Assembly (NCBI GenBank): GCA_028551475.1
Contig: CM052362.1
Coordinates: forward strand, 21,248,021-21,312,020
From: Casuarina equisetifolia
Lineage: Eukaryota; Streptophyta; Magnoliopsida; Fagales; Casuarinaceae
Direction: 5' to 3'
Length of the DNA stretch: 64,000 bases
In this document: positions 26,301 to 39,221 of the stretch, one piece after another
Position numbering within the stretch: the stretch's first letter is position 1
How the letters are laid out: each line of letters begins with the position of its first letter
The notes under the pieces: generated by a model
What the model saw: the letters and a program-made list of their open reading frames with translations, nothing else
Told to the model about the DNA's origin: nothing
Database searches by the model: none
Program-made: the position numbers and the translations under genes

Positions 26301-27314
26301 TTCAAAAAAATTGAATTGTGATTTTCCTGTATGAAATTATACGTAAAAATGTTTTACGTACAATGAAGGATATTTAAATGACAGGAGGCATGGGGTTACG
26401 TCACTCTCCGGACAATTGACGCAAACCCGACACGGACTTCGAGACCCCTAATGAGGGAGGGAGTCGGTGACCTGTGACGCACCAGCGACTCTGAACTGCT
26501 TTAGCACGTGAAGCACTCAGGTAGATCCAATCATCAAATCATCAGACGGCTCTGATAGATTCGCAAGCGTGGCTTCCTCTGTACCCATTTTGGGACGTAA
26601 GATATTCCCAAATCTCACTCCCCCCAGGCCACGTTTCACCCTCTCATTGGATCCTCCTAAGCGAAAACAAGAAATTGTTTTTGACGTCACTTTTGGGTGA
26701 TAGAATGGAGAGGCAGTACTAGACTGACGAAGAGAGTGTGATAGGGTACGGTTGCGTAGTATTGTGATTTAGGAATGATGTTGGCTTGTCTTGGGAGACG
26801 GCTACAACACTTTTCCCGCCGGGAATCCCTGTAGCGACGAGTCGCCGGGGACATTTTCCTTGCTGCCAAACTACCGTCCACAGTGGGGTATGGAAGCCGT
26901 AGCTTTCATGGTTATATTTTGAACGTTGTAATCTCCCTCTTTCTCTCCGGTGCTTCCACTTTCTTCGTGATGTGGGTCCTTCTGCATTCATTCTGATTTT
27001 GGGATTAGACACTTTTCTTTTCCGGACAATCAATACGAGAAGTTCTAATCCCATGTGTGACACTGAGACTGTTTTGGGAGGGTCCTTTCTGGGAAGTTAA
27101 TGGGGTCTGTCCGAGATCAGTTAGTCGAATTCCATAATCATGGAGAGGGACTTTCCGACCAGTTCTCTGTTTTTGATTGAGTTCACAGTGCCGAGAACAC
27201 GAAAGAGATGAAAAACATTCGCTTTTACTTTTTTATGCGTGTCCCGTGAAGAACTTGGGAAGCCTAGTGTCCACCCAAGGCCTTATTGAACCCTAGAACC
27301 GACATACAAGACTT

Positions 27315-27320
<6 letters not shown>

Positions 27321-27357
<37 letters not shown>
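27321..27357. repeat. (TC)n microsatellite
   Basis: An uninterrupted TC repeat of about 18 units, 0.7 kb upstream of the Dof start codon. Long reading frames across it (Ser-Leu or Arg-Glu runs) are artefacts of the repeat. Confidence 0.95.
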
Positions 27358-27360
<3 letters not shown>

Positions 27361-27826
27361 GTGCAAAGAAAATTTGGTATAAAAAGATTGAAAAGAAATG
27401 GAAAGAGCAAGAATCGTGTCTCGATTCCTCATTCCCTGGTCAGAAAAGAACCCACTAAAGTCGTTTTTCATTTGCACAAGGTCACCCGCAAAGAATAAGA
27501 TTGACCAACTTATAATGAAAAAAAATATATGAGGGTGACTTTTTTCACTGCATGCGTCTATAAACATATGGAAAACTGGGAGGTTTCCAGCTCAAGAATT
27601 TTAAGCCTTTTCTTTGAAACATCATGAAGATCTGTAGAGGCGATTAATAATATATTTAAAGACTTAGAGCAAGTCCTTTGGCTTCAGGAGATGATCCACC
27701 CCCTGTTTCAGACTTTGGTATATATTAATCTGAGATTATCCGCACCTATTCAAACCTGTTCCCTAAAAAACAAACGAGTGCAACGTAATGGAGGATGCTT
27801 ACGAAGGAGTGAGAATGACGAAACTA

Positions 27827-27920
27827 ACCTCTCTCTGTCTCTCTCTCTCTCTCTGTGTCTTCTTTCTCTGTCTCTATATCTCTCTCTCTCTCTATCTCAC
27901 ACACAGACACACTCTCTCTC
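27827..27920. repeat. Compound CT/CA microsatellite
   Basis: Interrupted CTCT runs followed by CACACAGACACAC and another CTCT run, about 150 bp upstream of the Dof start. It probably lies in the Dof leader or proximal promoter. Confidence 0.85.
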
Positions 27921-28071
27921 ACGGATATAGTTGGCCAACACATGGAACCCCCCCACATATACCGTCTCAAGTGTTCCATCCTTGCTTTAAGACTATCAGC
28001 TTGAAAAGCGGGTGATTTTCATCTCCTGGAAGACCATAGCTTTTTCCCTTCTTTTTTCTTCCTTGTAATCC

Positions 28072-29392
28072 ATGGATACAGCTCAGTGGCCACAGGTAAA
28101 GAGGCTTTTTTCAAAATTTTCCTGTATGAAATTATGAATTCTCTTCTGGGCTCGGGGGCTTTCAAGGCCAACAAAAGAATATTTTGGTATGGGTGTTGAA
28201 ATTTTTTCTGTCTGATTACTTGTTTTAAAAGTTAGCCTTTGCTTTCCCCTGAGATGATGTTGTTCAGCTCAGCTCCCCACTAAAATTTGAATCTCTATTG
28301 CTGTCTTTTAAGATCTTTCATTTTGTTCTTGACAGTACTGCACTTTTTTCTTTCTTTTTTCAACCATCTGATAAAGCGCCCAGAAAAGTTAATATAATTT
28401 GTTTTTATTGTTGGTGTAATCCTCAAAGTGTAAAGCAGCTTCCTCGTTTCCTTTGTCTTGTTTGTTTCCTTCTACTTTCTTTCTCTTTCTTTGTCTTTAA
28501 ATTCTTTTTCCAGTGGCAAATACTTTTGTTTTGATCAACTTATGGCCTTTTCCTGTCGCTTCCTTTCTTTTTCTTTTTTTGTTTTTTCCGATTTCAGGGA
28601 ATTGGAGTGGTTAAAGCCATGGAGGGTTCAAGGCCTATGAGGGCAAGACCTCAAAAGGATCAAGCTTTGAACTGTCCAAGGTGCAATTCAACTAATACCA
28701 AGTTTTGTTACTACAACAACTACAGTCTCTCTCAGCCGAGATATTTCTGCAAGACTTGCAGAAGGTACTGGACTGAAGGCGGCTCTTTAAGAAATGTTCC
28801 AGTTGGAGGAGGTTCCAGGAAGAACAAGAGATCGACTCCGTCGTCAACTCCACCACTTGCTTCTTCGTCAAAGAAGCTTACTGATCTGACCCCGCCAAGT
28901 TTCCCTCACTCTGCTTCTCAGAACCCTAAGATCCATCAAGGCCAAGATCTTAACCTAGCTTACCCACCTGCTGAGGACTACAATAACATGTCTAATTATG
29001 TCGAAGTTCCCGGTATTGACAACAAAAGCCACCATCAAAACCCTAGCTCCTCCTCTACTTCATCTCAACTCTCAGCCATGGAACTGCTCAAGACTGGGAT
29101 CACTTCAAGAGGTTTGAGTTCTTTCATGCCGATGCCAGTGTCCGATTCGACCACAATTTTTTCAACTGGTTTTCCAATGCAAGAATTCAAGCCCACACTT
29201 AACTTCTCTCTTGAGGGGTTTGAAGGTGGGTATGGAAGTAGTCTCCAAGGCGTGCAAGAGACTGGTGCAAGGCTCTTGTTTCCTATGGAGGATTTAAAAC
29301 AGGTCCCTACTTCGAGCGAATTCGAGCAGAATAGAGGGCAGGGAGACTCCACTGGCTACTGGAATGGAATGTTAGGAGGAGGATCATGGTAA
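28072..29392 (+). CDS. Dof zinc-finger transcription factor (DOF4.6/DOF1.8 group)
   Basis: Exon 1 is only 24 bp (28072-28095, [14 protein letters not shown]). Exon 2 is 28598-29392 after TTTCAG. Together they encode 272 residues. The tiny MDTAQWPQ exon, as I recall it, is typical of the Arabidopsis DOF4.6/DOF1.8 subgroup, genes expressed in vascular tissue. The Dof domain spans about residues 34-86, with zinc ligands C34, C37, C59 and C62 (spacing C-x2-C-x21-C-x2-C) and the [18 protein letters not shown] end. It binds AAAG-core DNA. The rest is a Ser/Pro-rich low-complexity tail ending [12 protein letters not shown], a conserved end in this group. The 502-bp intron is pyrimidine-rich. Starting at a downstream ATG in exon 2 (28619) would drop the conserved head, so the spliced start is preferred. 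Confidence 0.93.
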
Positions 29393-32300
29393 ATAAGCCT
29401 GGGAAGAGAAATGGATGAACGAGAAGATGGGGTTTTGGCTTGTTTTTCTTCCTCTTGGTGGGTGATTTGGTTTGAGTTGATCAAAAACTAACAGAATAGA
29501 GTACATGGGTTTTCTTTCTTTCTTTCGTTCATTTTTATTTTTATTTTTTTGGCTTTTTTTATTATTTTTTTTTTTTATTTTGGGTTTTCCATCCTTTCTC
29601 CCGTAATTTTCTATTTCCTCTGTACTTCTTCTGCCTTTGTCCTTCTGCGCACTATGATCAATGTGGATGTTTGAAGCTTTATTTTAGGTTGGCTTCAAAA
29701 GGGTGTCAAACTGTCAAGGGAAGCTGAGTAAGGATAGAAACAAAGATGCCAACGACATCCCTTTTAGCGCTTCATTCGGAAGAGAAAAAACCTGACTCCT
29801 AGTTCTTGGCCATGCACCACGGGTCCTCGTTCCTGTCTTTTCTTCTACCCCCGCAAGGATTCAGTGTAACTTGTTCTTAATGATCTTGCTTCAAACTAAT
29901 AATGTTCCGTTGTGTTAATTAGCAAGAGCTAGTACGATATAATTCTAGACCATGATCGGAATTTGTTGAACAAGACTTATTTCAACTTTGTTTACTCTTA
30001 GTGACGCTGGGATTGGTGGCTTGATTACTGCTAATTATATATGAATAATTTATCTTCTCCAACTTAAGAGTGGGGTTGGAATGATGACTGTCAATCCTTT
30101 ACAGCAAAAGTTTCCCTCTTTCCCTTCTCTTTTTCTCTTTTTGCTTGCCAACAGGTCAGAGTTGTCAGGCCCTTTATCAGCACTATCTGGGTCGTAGAGA
30201 TTCTTCCACCCATTAAAGCAGCTTCGCGAAGCGCAAAGGATGGGAAGAATTCTCAGAATGACTAGGTATGACACATGAACCATTTGTTCACATCCCCATC
30301 TCTCTTCTATAAAACCCTGACAGGAAAAAGGAAGAAAGACAAGAACGTGCTCTACCATTTCGCTATAGAGATCCAATTATGCAAGCTTTATGTAAAAGCA
30401 TCAAGTAAACTGACCAGAGCAAACTCGCAAACCACCCTTTTCTTCAAAAACTCTATGGAAACACTAACCCAACAGTGCCTCCTCCCCTAGAGTTGAAGGT
30501 TCATTAATTTGCTGTCTTCTCAGTTCCCATGAATTATCATGACTCTCTCTACATGTCCCGTGTTCTCTTTCCTTGTCTCCATTAAAGACATAGAAGACTT
30601 TGGAACTCCACCGGCAGGCCTCTTTCTTGGCTTTACTGTGGGTCCCGCAGACATTCCTCCAGGCAAGCGTGCCATGGAATAATCTCCCCCACTCCGCAAA
30701 TCCTCCGGAGAAATAGACCCTCCATTTTCTTTTTTATATATTGATTTTGTAGTGCGTCTAGTTTCATTCATTGTCGTTGTTTTTTTGTCTGAGGGGAGCG
30801 GCCGTAGGCTTAGGGCAGTGGTTGATGGATGGGGGGGCACCACCTGATCATGGAGGTCCTTTTCTTTCCAGTCTCAGTTATCTACTCCATTATTCTCGTC
30901 TTTGAATCTTCTTCTTTGCTCTTTCAAATTTGTCAATGAGATTAAAACCTTCACTAAACTTCATCACCTAGTGTCGGCAACAAGTAGGGGTCAACAATTG
31001 CGGTTCATGGCCATGGGGATTGAGGCCTCTAGAAGTGTACGTAGATTATACGCAGGCGTCTACTCCATAAAGCCTCCATTAGGTTCCCGTATGGACTTCT
31101 AGAATTATTTCTTGCATGCAATGTGTTTGCGTTGAGGGAATTTTTCTGCATATGGTTAGATTAATTGTTTTCTTTCGCTCGAGTTTCTGAAAGGAACAGC
31201 GTACCTTATTTTCTGGATTAAATTAGTCAGTTTTTAGTGAATCTACCAAACAATGTCGCATCGTCGTCTACGTGACGGCTTCTTGGAAGATTTTGGAAGA
31301 AATTTAGTGTGAAGGTAATCTTGCTGGCATGCACGGTCGACAAGAAAGTCAAAGCTAATCGAGAACGAAGAAGAAAAAGCACCATGCGCAATTGAAGAGC
31401 AAATTACATAATGATAAGGCAATAATTAGGTCACCAATATGTTTCAATTCAATCAATAGCGAGTGTTTTTCTTTCACATTTACAAACTCGGAAGATGGGA
31501 ATTACTCTAAGCCAAATTCTCGGTCACCTCCCATTTTTGGTTTGCAATATTTTCTCTTTAGTATTTCTGTCGCTACCAAACAATGTCAGGTGGGGCAGAT
31601 TTCATTTTCATTCTGGTCATTCTCTTCTTTCACTTTATGTTGCAGTAACTCTTTGTTCGGTATAATCCAATGATGCTAACGATAGTTTTTGTTGTGGTGT
31701 GAATGTATGGTCTTACGTTATTAAAGAGTTTATTGAGAATTTAAATTTAATCTTCTGCCCATCACTCATGAATAAATATCCTTGTAAAAAGTTTTGAGGC
31801 ATGGGCATTTTAAGTTTCACGTGCAAGTATAGAAAATTAAATATAATACCTCCACATAATGCCTAAATGATTTAAGTTAACTATAAATCATTATTTCGAA
31901 AATTTAACATGATATTATAGTTTCGTTTCTTTCTTAATACTATTTAGATTTAGATAAAATATATTTATGTAAAAAGTAACATCATGATATAGATATTCAA
32001 ATTTACGTTGCAATAAGAGAATAGTGTTGTTCTAGTTTCGTATTGTTAAGAAGTCTATTGAAAAATTAATTTTAATCTTTTACCCATTTGTTTGTAGACA
32101 AAAATTCTTGTAAAAGCATTATCCTATACTTAGGGTGAGAGAGCCTATTAAGTTCCATGTAAAAAATGTAAAAAATTAAAATTTAATTTATAAAAAAATG
32201 AGTACTCGGCTTAATGTCTTACAATTTTAAATTAAATATAAATCATTCTTCACAGAATTTAAAAACTATTCTAATCATCAATGGGTTTTCTAGGGTTTCC

Positions 32301-33903
32301 GTTTAGGACGCAGGTAGAAGGGTTAAAGGTTTTGACGAACCAGTTATGACAGTACCGTTATCATAGGATAAAAATTTATTTTCCGGGTAGTTCGTGATTA
32401 AACCATTCTTACTGATACGGGGTTAGAACTGCTGGATGGAGGAGAACTGAGTCTACCCGCGAAGGTTCTGGGACAAGATGAACAAAATTTTCCTTGTCTA
32501 GATTTTGTGGTCCTTGCATCGAGTGAAAATCACGTTCTGGATCCTATACTTTCTTTTCCCCCAGTGAAAGTTCTCTGGCCTAATTACTGTCTATAAGCTG
32601 CTTTCCTTAACTTGGTTTTCCATTACGATGGAGAATCCGAGCAAATCAACAACACCTGCTGGAATTGTTCTTCCAACAGGGTACCTGAAGGAGGATTTAT
32701 TATGGTGTAGCAACATAATAAATATTTTGTTTAATCTCGAAGGTTTTTTGAGGACAGGTACAGGTGAGAGAGGATGGAAGTGAGAACCATGGGAGTTTGG
32801 TCATGCCATGATTATGGTTATCGATCAACAATGGACGAGATATTTCACTTTCTCGCGTAATACGTGTAGCAAAACGATCTTCAGGCAGGAATAAGAGATG
32901 GTCATGGGGGAAAAGCCCCAGTGGTTCAAGCCCTCTGTGTTTGGATTTTGTTTGATTAAACCGAAAGCTGCCTTCCTGTTTTCGTGTTACGTTTAAACGG
33001 CATACTACCATGATGTCTTTCCTCGAGCGATCATTAGTTGACAGACGAGGGGGAGGTCACAGGTTTGTCGAGATGGGCACCATGCTATAAGAACAAGTTC
33101 CATACTCGTCGGCTTTTAGCCGTTATGTTCTGGGTGGGATCGGGTTGTGTCTATTTGCAGGAAGCGTCTGCGGATCTCCCACGAGGTCTGTCCTTTTTAA
33201 CAGAAAAAGAGAGAGTGAATCAATGCTTCCAAAAGCGATAGTCATGATTCGGACATGCATGGCCGATGCAAAGACCATTCCTGACCAAGAATCCGATGCC
33301 GTTCTAGGGTCGCCAGCTAACCCTGAGAGGGTTCCTTTTGGCCACCACCCACCGTGAGTTGTCCTCGTCCGAAATGAAAGGTTCACCTGAAGATGGTGAA
33401 AAAACGAGCTGCAAGCAGACGAGTCCAGTTAACTGGTGGGGCCAAGAAGGAGGACCGAGTCAATGGGGGTTGGGAGCGCCTTCAAGTCGGCCATGGGCCA
33501 CGTTAACAGTAAGGAAAACGATGTTTCCCTCCTAAAGAGGATCAAAGGTCTTGTCTTTGTTTAATCTGAGTAACTAGAATGTCTGCAGTTAGGTTGGTGG
33601 GTTCAGAACAAACAGGTACGAGATTTCCTTTGGACCAAGCTTTCGTATTCAGCTCTAATACTTGTCCGATACACTCGTGGTTCGAGGAAGTTGCGTGTGT
33701 TGAAGAATTGGAGTATTCAGAATGAAACCAGTAACTCCTACTCGTACAACGAGGAGTACCTAGAAGGGGCTGATTAATCGGTGTCCTTTGGAAATTCGCA
33801 TTTGAAGTTCCTGACGTAATACGCTTTCGTTCTAAGCATATATAGCTTCGTCCTTTTACATCATATCCCTATAGTCCACTGCACGGCCCCGGCCACAGCC
33901 AAA
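29393..33903. other. Intergenic region of 4.5 kb
   Basis: No gene recognised. The left part should hold the Dof 3'UTR, including long T-rich runs at about 29520-29580. Segments at about 31700-31900 and 32030-32260 are diverged direct copies of an AT-rich motif (TCTATTGAAAAATTAA-like, followed by TTTTAATCTTxTxCCCAT and CTTGTAAAA). The stretch 32280-33540 has balanced composition but only short, unrecognised reading frames. Confidence 0.45.
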
Positions 33904-36451
33904 ATGCCTACTCAATGTCTGGAACCCATCACTTATCCACCACCACTTGCTTCTACCACCATTCCTAACAAACCCAATGGTGTATCTTTTCAGTGTGTCA
34001 GACCAATCAATCAATCCATGCACATTTCTCGGCGGACAGTGCGAACCCAATTATCAGTACCCGACGAATTCGTAGATTCAAGCATCTATGCCTCAATTCT
34101 TGAAACTTGTAAATGTCCAGGTTTTGGAAAACAGATGCATGCCCACGCTATTAAATCCGGCTTTCATGGACATGAATTTATTGAAACGAAGTTGCTCCAG
34201 ATGTATTGGAGATGCGGCTGTTTGGAATATGCTAATTTGTTGTTTGATACAATGCCGCTTAGAAACTTATATTCTTGGACCGCCATACTCAGGTGTTCAT
34301 GTGGATCAGGGGTTGTTTGATGAAGCTCTTTTGCTCTATCAAGAATTACAATTAGTAAATGTACGGATGGAGTTTTTCGTGTTCCCGGTTGTCCTTAAGA
34401 TTTGCAGTGGTCTTGGGATGGTAGAACTTGGAAAGCAGTTACATGCCATTGCGGTGAAGAATGAGTTTGCTTCAAATATATATGTGGGGAACGCTCTGAT
34501 AGATATGTATGGAAAATGCAAAACTTTAGATAGTGCTAAGAAGGTTTTGACAACGATGCCCAAGAAGGATTGTGTTTCGTGGAATTCTATTGTCACGGCT
34601 TGCGTTGCCAATGGAATGGTTTACGAGGCATTGGAGTTTCTGGACGGAATGTCTACGGACAATTCGATGCCAAACATTGTTTCTTGGAGTGCAGTTATTG
34701 GAGGGTTTTCGCAGAATGGTTATGATGTAGAAGCCATTGAGCTGCTTTACCAAATGCAAGCTGCAGGATTTGAACCAAATGCACGAACCCTAGCAAGCGT
34801 CCTTCCTGCTTGTGCTAGACTAGGAAATCTAAGCCTTGGTAAGGAAATGCATGGCTATATACAAAGACATGGGCTTCTACCTAACCCTTTTGTTGTGAAT
34901 GGACTAGTTGACATTTATAGGAGGTGTGGTGAAATGGGGAGGGCTTTCAAGATATTTTCAGAGTTTTCTGTGAAAAATACTGTCTCATACAACACAATCA
35001 TCGTTGGGTATTTTGAGGATGGTGATATCTCCAAGGCCAAGGAGCTGTTTGATCAGATGGAAATAGCTGGCATTGAAAAGGATATAATTTCATGGAACTC
35101 GATGATTTCTGGATATACGGACAGCTTCATGTTCGATGAAGCTTTAAGCATTTTTCGACACTTACTAATGGAAGGATTTGAACCTGATTCTTTTACTCTG
35201 GGAAGCGCTCTCAGTGCATGTGCTAATATGGCTTCTCTGAGACAAGGGAAGGAGGTACATTCTCTTGCCATTGTTCGAGGTCTGCAATATAATACCTTTG
35301 TCGGTGGAGCTTTAGTAGAAATGTACTGTAAATGCCAAGACTTAACAGCGGCTCAAGTGGCTTTTAATGAAGTAAGTGAAAGGGAAACAGCGACTTGGAA
35401 TGCTTTAATCTCTGGCTATGCATACTGCAACAAGAAAGAACATATTGAATATATAATCCAAAAGATGAAAGAAGATGGTTTTGAGCCAAATGTGCATACA
35501 TGGAACAGTATTATTGCCGGTCTTGTGGACAATGACCATTATGATTTGGCCATGAAATTGTTCAATGAAATGCAATCTTCTCATTTAAGACCTGACATAT
35601 ACACAGTAGGAATAATTTTGCCGGCATGCTCGAGGCTGGCCACGATTGAGCGAGGTAAGCAGGTTCATGCATATTCAATTAGACATCGGTATGACTCAGA
35701 CACCTATATTGGAGCGGCACTTTTGGACATGTATGCAAAATGTGGAAGTATAGAGCAAGCATCGCTGGCTTATAAAACGATCAAGAACCCTAATTTGGTT
35801 TCCCATAATGCCATGCTGACAGCATATGCCATGCATGGACATGGAGAGGAAGGAATTGCATTGTTCCGTAAAATGCTTGAAGATGGATTTAGACCAGACC
35901 ATGTGACTTTTCTGTCAGTTCTTTCTTCATGTGTTAATGCCGGGTCACTCGAAACAGGTCATGAGTTCTTTAATATGATGAGATATTATGAGGTGAAACC
36001 CACACTCAAACATTGTACCTGTATGGTTGATCTCTTAAGTCGTGCAGGCCGACTAAATGAAGCATACGAACTTATTCAAAGAATTCCCATGGAACCTGAT
36101 TCAGTGCTGTGGAGTACTTTGCTCGGAGGATGTGTGCTTTGTGGTAATGTTGCATTAGGGGAAATCGCAGCAGATCGGCTCATGGAGTTGGAACCGCATA
36201 ATTCTGCGAACTATGTTCTGTTAGCAAATTTGTATGCTTATGCAGGGAAATGGGATGATCTAGCTAAAGTAAGACAGATAATGAGAGGTAGAGGAATGCA
36301 GAAGAGCCCTGGATGCAGTTGGATTGAAGATAAGAATGAGGTTCATGCTTTTCTTGCAAATGACAGATCACACAAGCAAGCGGAAGAGATATATTCTACA
36401 TTGAATAGTTTGATTCTTCACATGAAAAACGGGTTTACAACTTCTGTTTGA
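33904..36451 (+). CDS. E-class pentatricopeptide repeat protein, with an apparent frameshift
   Basis: A single-exon gene of the PLS subfamily. The start at 33904 opens 138 codons with an organelle-type N-terminus and the first PPRs ([35 protein letters not shown]). Similarity then passes to the next frame, which runs to the stop at 36449-36451 through about fifteen more motifs (for example [40 protein letters not shown]). The change of frame lies at about 34288-34296, where an extra G in CTCAGGTGTTC would explain it. The protein ends with an E/E+ region ([16 protein letters not shown]) and has no DYW domain. Such proteins bind organellar RNA and often specify C-to-U editing sites. Either the allele is broken, or this is a sequencing error. 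The upstream ATG at 34088 in the second frame gives nonsense over the first PPRs, so it is not the true start. Confidence 0.9.
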
Positions 36452-36692
36452 ACGTCAAAGATTTGGTGCTGTATGTTATATTGTACAATATACCAGTGAA
36501 GTTTCTCGGGATAACTTTCTAAAAAATTCTTCGCCGACAAGTCTTGGACCCGATGGTAAGTAAGTTGCAGATAGAGAAGAAAAAGAGAAATGGCTAGAAT
36601 TGAGGCCACTTCTCCTTGTCTCCTCTAGTCGATGGAAGGAAATCCCACTGGGAGTATGGACTTTGTTCAAAGCAACATTCCTGCATCAAGAT

Positions 36693-39221
36693 TCAATACA
36701 AGTCGAGTGACTCAAGCACCCTGCGAGCCTGAATGTGCAACGCCGTCAATCTTTCCTTGGTGTCAAGTGTTGAGCCAAATTGACTGGCTGCCCATATCAA
36801 CGAGGCAGATTTTTCTCCTAGAAGTCGCCTTATGTCCTCATGTATCGCTGCCAAGGGAGGCCTTTCTCTACCATTCACATGCCCTATGAGTAGCAATAAG
36901 AATTCACCGCATTTCAACCTAATCACAGGAAAAAGACATCTCTTACCTCTGTGTATTCAGTTAGCATACCGCAACCAGACAAAAAAGTATAAAAGGAGGA
37001 GGGGAAGAATTGTGATATTGAAATTCTAAGCACTACCGTATCATGTACTACTCATATTTCATGTAAAACTTCAAAAAAGTTGGTTTAAAATTGAGAATAT
37101 AGATTCTAAAGAAATGATACAAGCGCCAACTCCTTGCATCCTTTCATGTGGAATTGGATCTTATAAGTGATTTCAGAAGCCCAATTATAAATTTGACTAA
37201 ATCTTTCTCAAATAGCAGCATAGGTGTTACTAACCCTTTCCTCAGGTGGTGACATGTCAGACACATTCACTAGTTTTTAGTGATTACAGTTCCCTCCTAA
37301 GACAGCTAACCTAATAAAATCAACAAGTCTTTCAGACAAGAGGAAGGAAGACAAATATTTACTTTGTGGATTAATGCATGGTTAAGATAAGTCAGATGCT
37401 CCAGTTGAAATGGAGCTGCATTACATTTAACAGCAGGGGTTAATGTTAGATGAAATTCAACAAATCTCTATACCTTAGATTCTCGTCCACTTGTTTGTCT
37501 ATTATGAGCTTTGCAACTTCCTCAATCCCATTGCATGCCTCAAAATCCTGGCAAATAAGGAACAAAGTGCACACATTTTAAAACAATCGTATGAGAAACT
37601 TCAGCATACACAAAAGTGGACTTCTGCTCTTTTTAGTAAGGTGGCCTTGTTCGACCGGAATTTAACACCAATATTCTACAAACTCATCTTCTCGCTCTCT
37701 TAAGCATAGATGAGCGGTTATTAAAGCAATGCAAAATAGATAAAAGTAACAAAATTCTGATTACGCCTTGGTAAACGGAACAGAGATCTATGAAGAGAAG
37801 GTACTTTTAGCTATCATCAGATATCAGCTAAAAAGATCACTGTTTGGCCAACGGATTTAAAAATAGAATTACAAAAGGTCTGATCCATAGGTAATGGACA
37901 GCTAAATAAGAATAAAAATACCATTTGATTGGGTGATGAATCCAACATCATTGATACCAAGGCATCTAAGCATGCACCTTGCTCGAGAACTCCAGGTGTG
38001 GATAATATGCTCATTAAAACCTGCATTAACAGAAAACCAGTTATACCTCTGAATCCATAAGGTGGCAGAATCCATTATTTTGAGCAACAAATAAACAAGG
38101 AAAGAAGAGAATTTTTCTCGAGCAGATTGGATGCAGGGCATTATTTATTTGTATTAAGATCAAAACGATGAGTTTTCAGGCTATCCTGCATTTATTATCT
38201 CCAAAAAACTTAAATTGCTATGTCATTCTTGACATAGCAAATTTTCTCTATATCTGACCGTAGATACCACACATCAGGCAAATGCTAATTTACAAAGCAA
38301 CAAGCCAAACAATATGATAATAGAATATTGTTTAATGTTCTAAACAGAAGATACCTCAATTGCCTTATGCTGATGGGCCAGAGCCGTGCTTTCTCTATGA
38401 AGCAGACAGCAACCTTCCAGGACCCGAAGAGCAAGCGCGACTTCCGCATCGGTCGAAGGACTGGTTATCTTCAAAGGCTCAACGCCAAATATATGATTCA
38501 AATTTTCCACTCTCGCATCTTCAGGCTCTTTCAGTGAATGTTGAAACAGCGCCGGAACCACTATTAGATCGCAAACCCAAAGACAAAGAAGACAACAAAT
38601 CAAAATACGGAACTGAATCGGCCACAAAAAATTGAATGACAACCTTAAAAAGAAGAAGAAGGAAGAAATACACTTGCATTTTCAGCGACCCAATCTAATT
38701 AGATGGCACTACGTGATTCAAACTTCATATCCCGGAAGAAAATAAAGACGTCGTCGTTTGGAACTAGAGTTAGAAAGAAGCTTCAATTCATCAATCCTAA
38801 CTAGACGAGGCAATGTAATTCAAATTAGAATCCCTAATTTTTGTTATACGCAGTTAGTCAACAAACACGACCCCGTCGTCGTTTTAAGATTGAGTTCTAA
38901 GCTTTTGAACAAGGAACCTTGGAGCTCCGGGAGGGACTGGGTCTGGCAGAAGAGCTGGATGGTGAAGTCGGACTCCGCGACCGATCGGAGGAACTTGAGG
39001 AGGCTGCGGAGGCCGTGGACTCGGAGGAACGAGAACTCTGCACGGACATCTCGAAGACCAGTTTTCAGCGCCAGGGTGACCTCCCGGTAAACTCTCTGCC
39101 GGCTCAATGAGTTCACCAGTTCCTGCACCGCTGTCGCTGCCGTCGAATGCTCTGCCTCCGATTCCGGCGAGGCCTTCGTCGCTGTCACTCCCTCCGCCCA
39201 CAGGGCCTTCTTCAAGTACAT
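36693..39221 (-). CDS. Cdc14/SIN-component-like armadillo-type protein
   Basis: Five exons join in phase: 38918-39221, 38355-38560, 37922-38020, 37474-37547 and 36693-36918, giving 302 residues. The C-terminal exons read LKCGEFLLLLIGHVNGRERP, IHEDIRRLLGEKSASLIWAA and ALHIQARRVLESLDLY. I recall this end from plant proteins annotated with the Cdc14 septation-initiation-network domain, named for fission yeast Cdc14, the partner of Sid1 kinase (not the Cdc14 phosphatase). The whole protein is helical, with no signal peptide or membrane segment. Its role in plants is not established. The gene converges on the PPR gene; their stops are 241 bp apart. The exon structure is firm, the family name moderate. 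Confidence 0.75.

Larger units (their letters stand above)
24729..28071. other. Intergenic region and Dof upstream DNA
   Basis: About 3.3 kb with no recognised exon. It contains a (TA)n run at 26282-26300, the CT microsatellites listed separately, and a GC-richer stretch at 26380-26560. The right end should hold the Dof promoter and leader. Confidence 0.45.

Noticed and set aside
27283-27567. Open frames with Arg-Glu or Ser-Leu runs on both strands
   Set aside because: An artefact of the TC microsatellite at 27321-27357.
34088-34290. An ATG in the second frame as start of a 787-residue PPR protein
   Set aside because: Its first 70 residues do not resemble PPR sequence, whereas the other frame does up to about 34290. 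A frameshift is the better reading.
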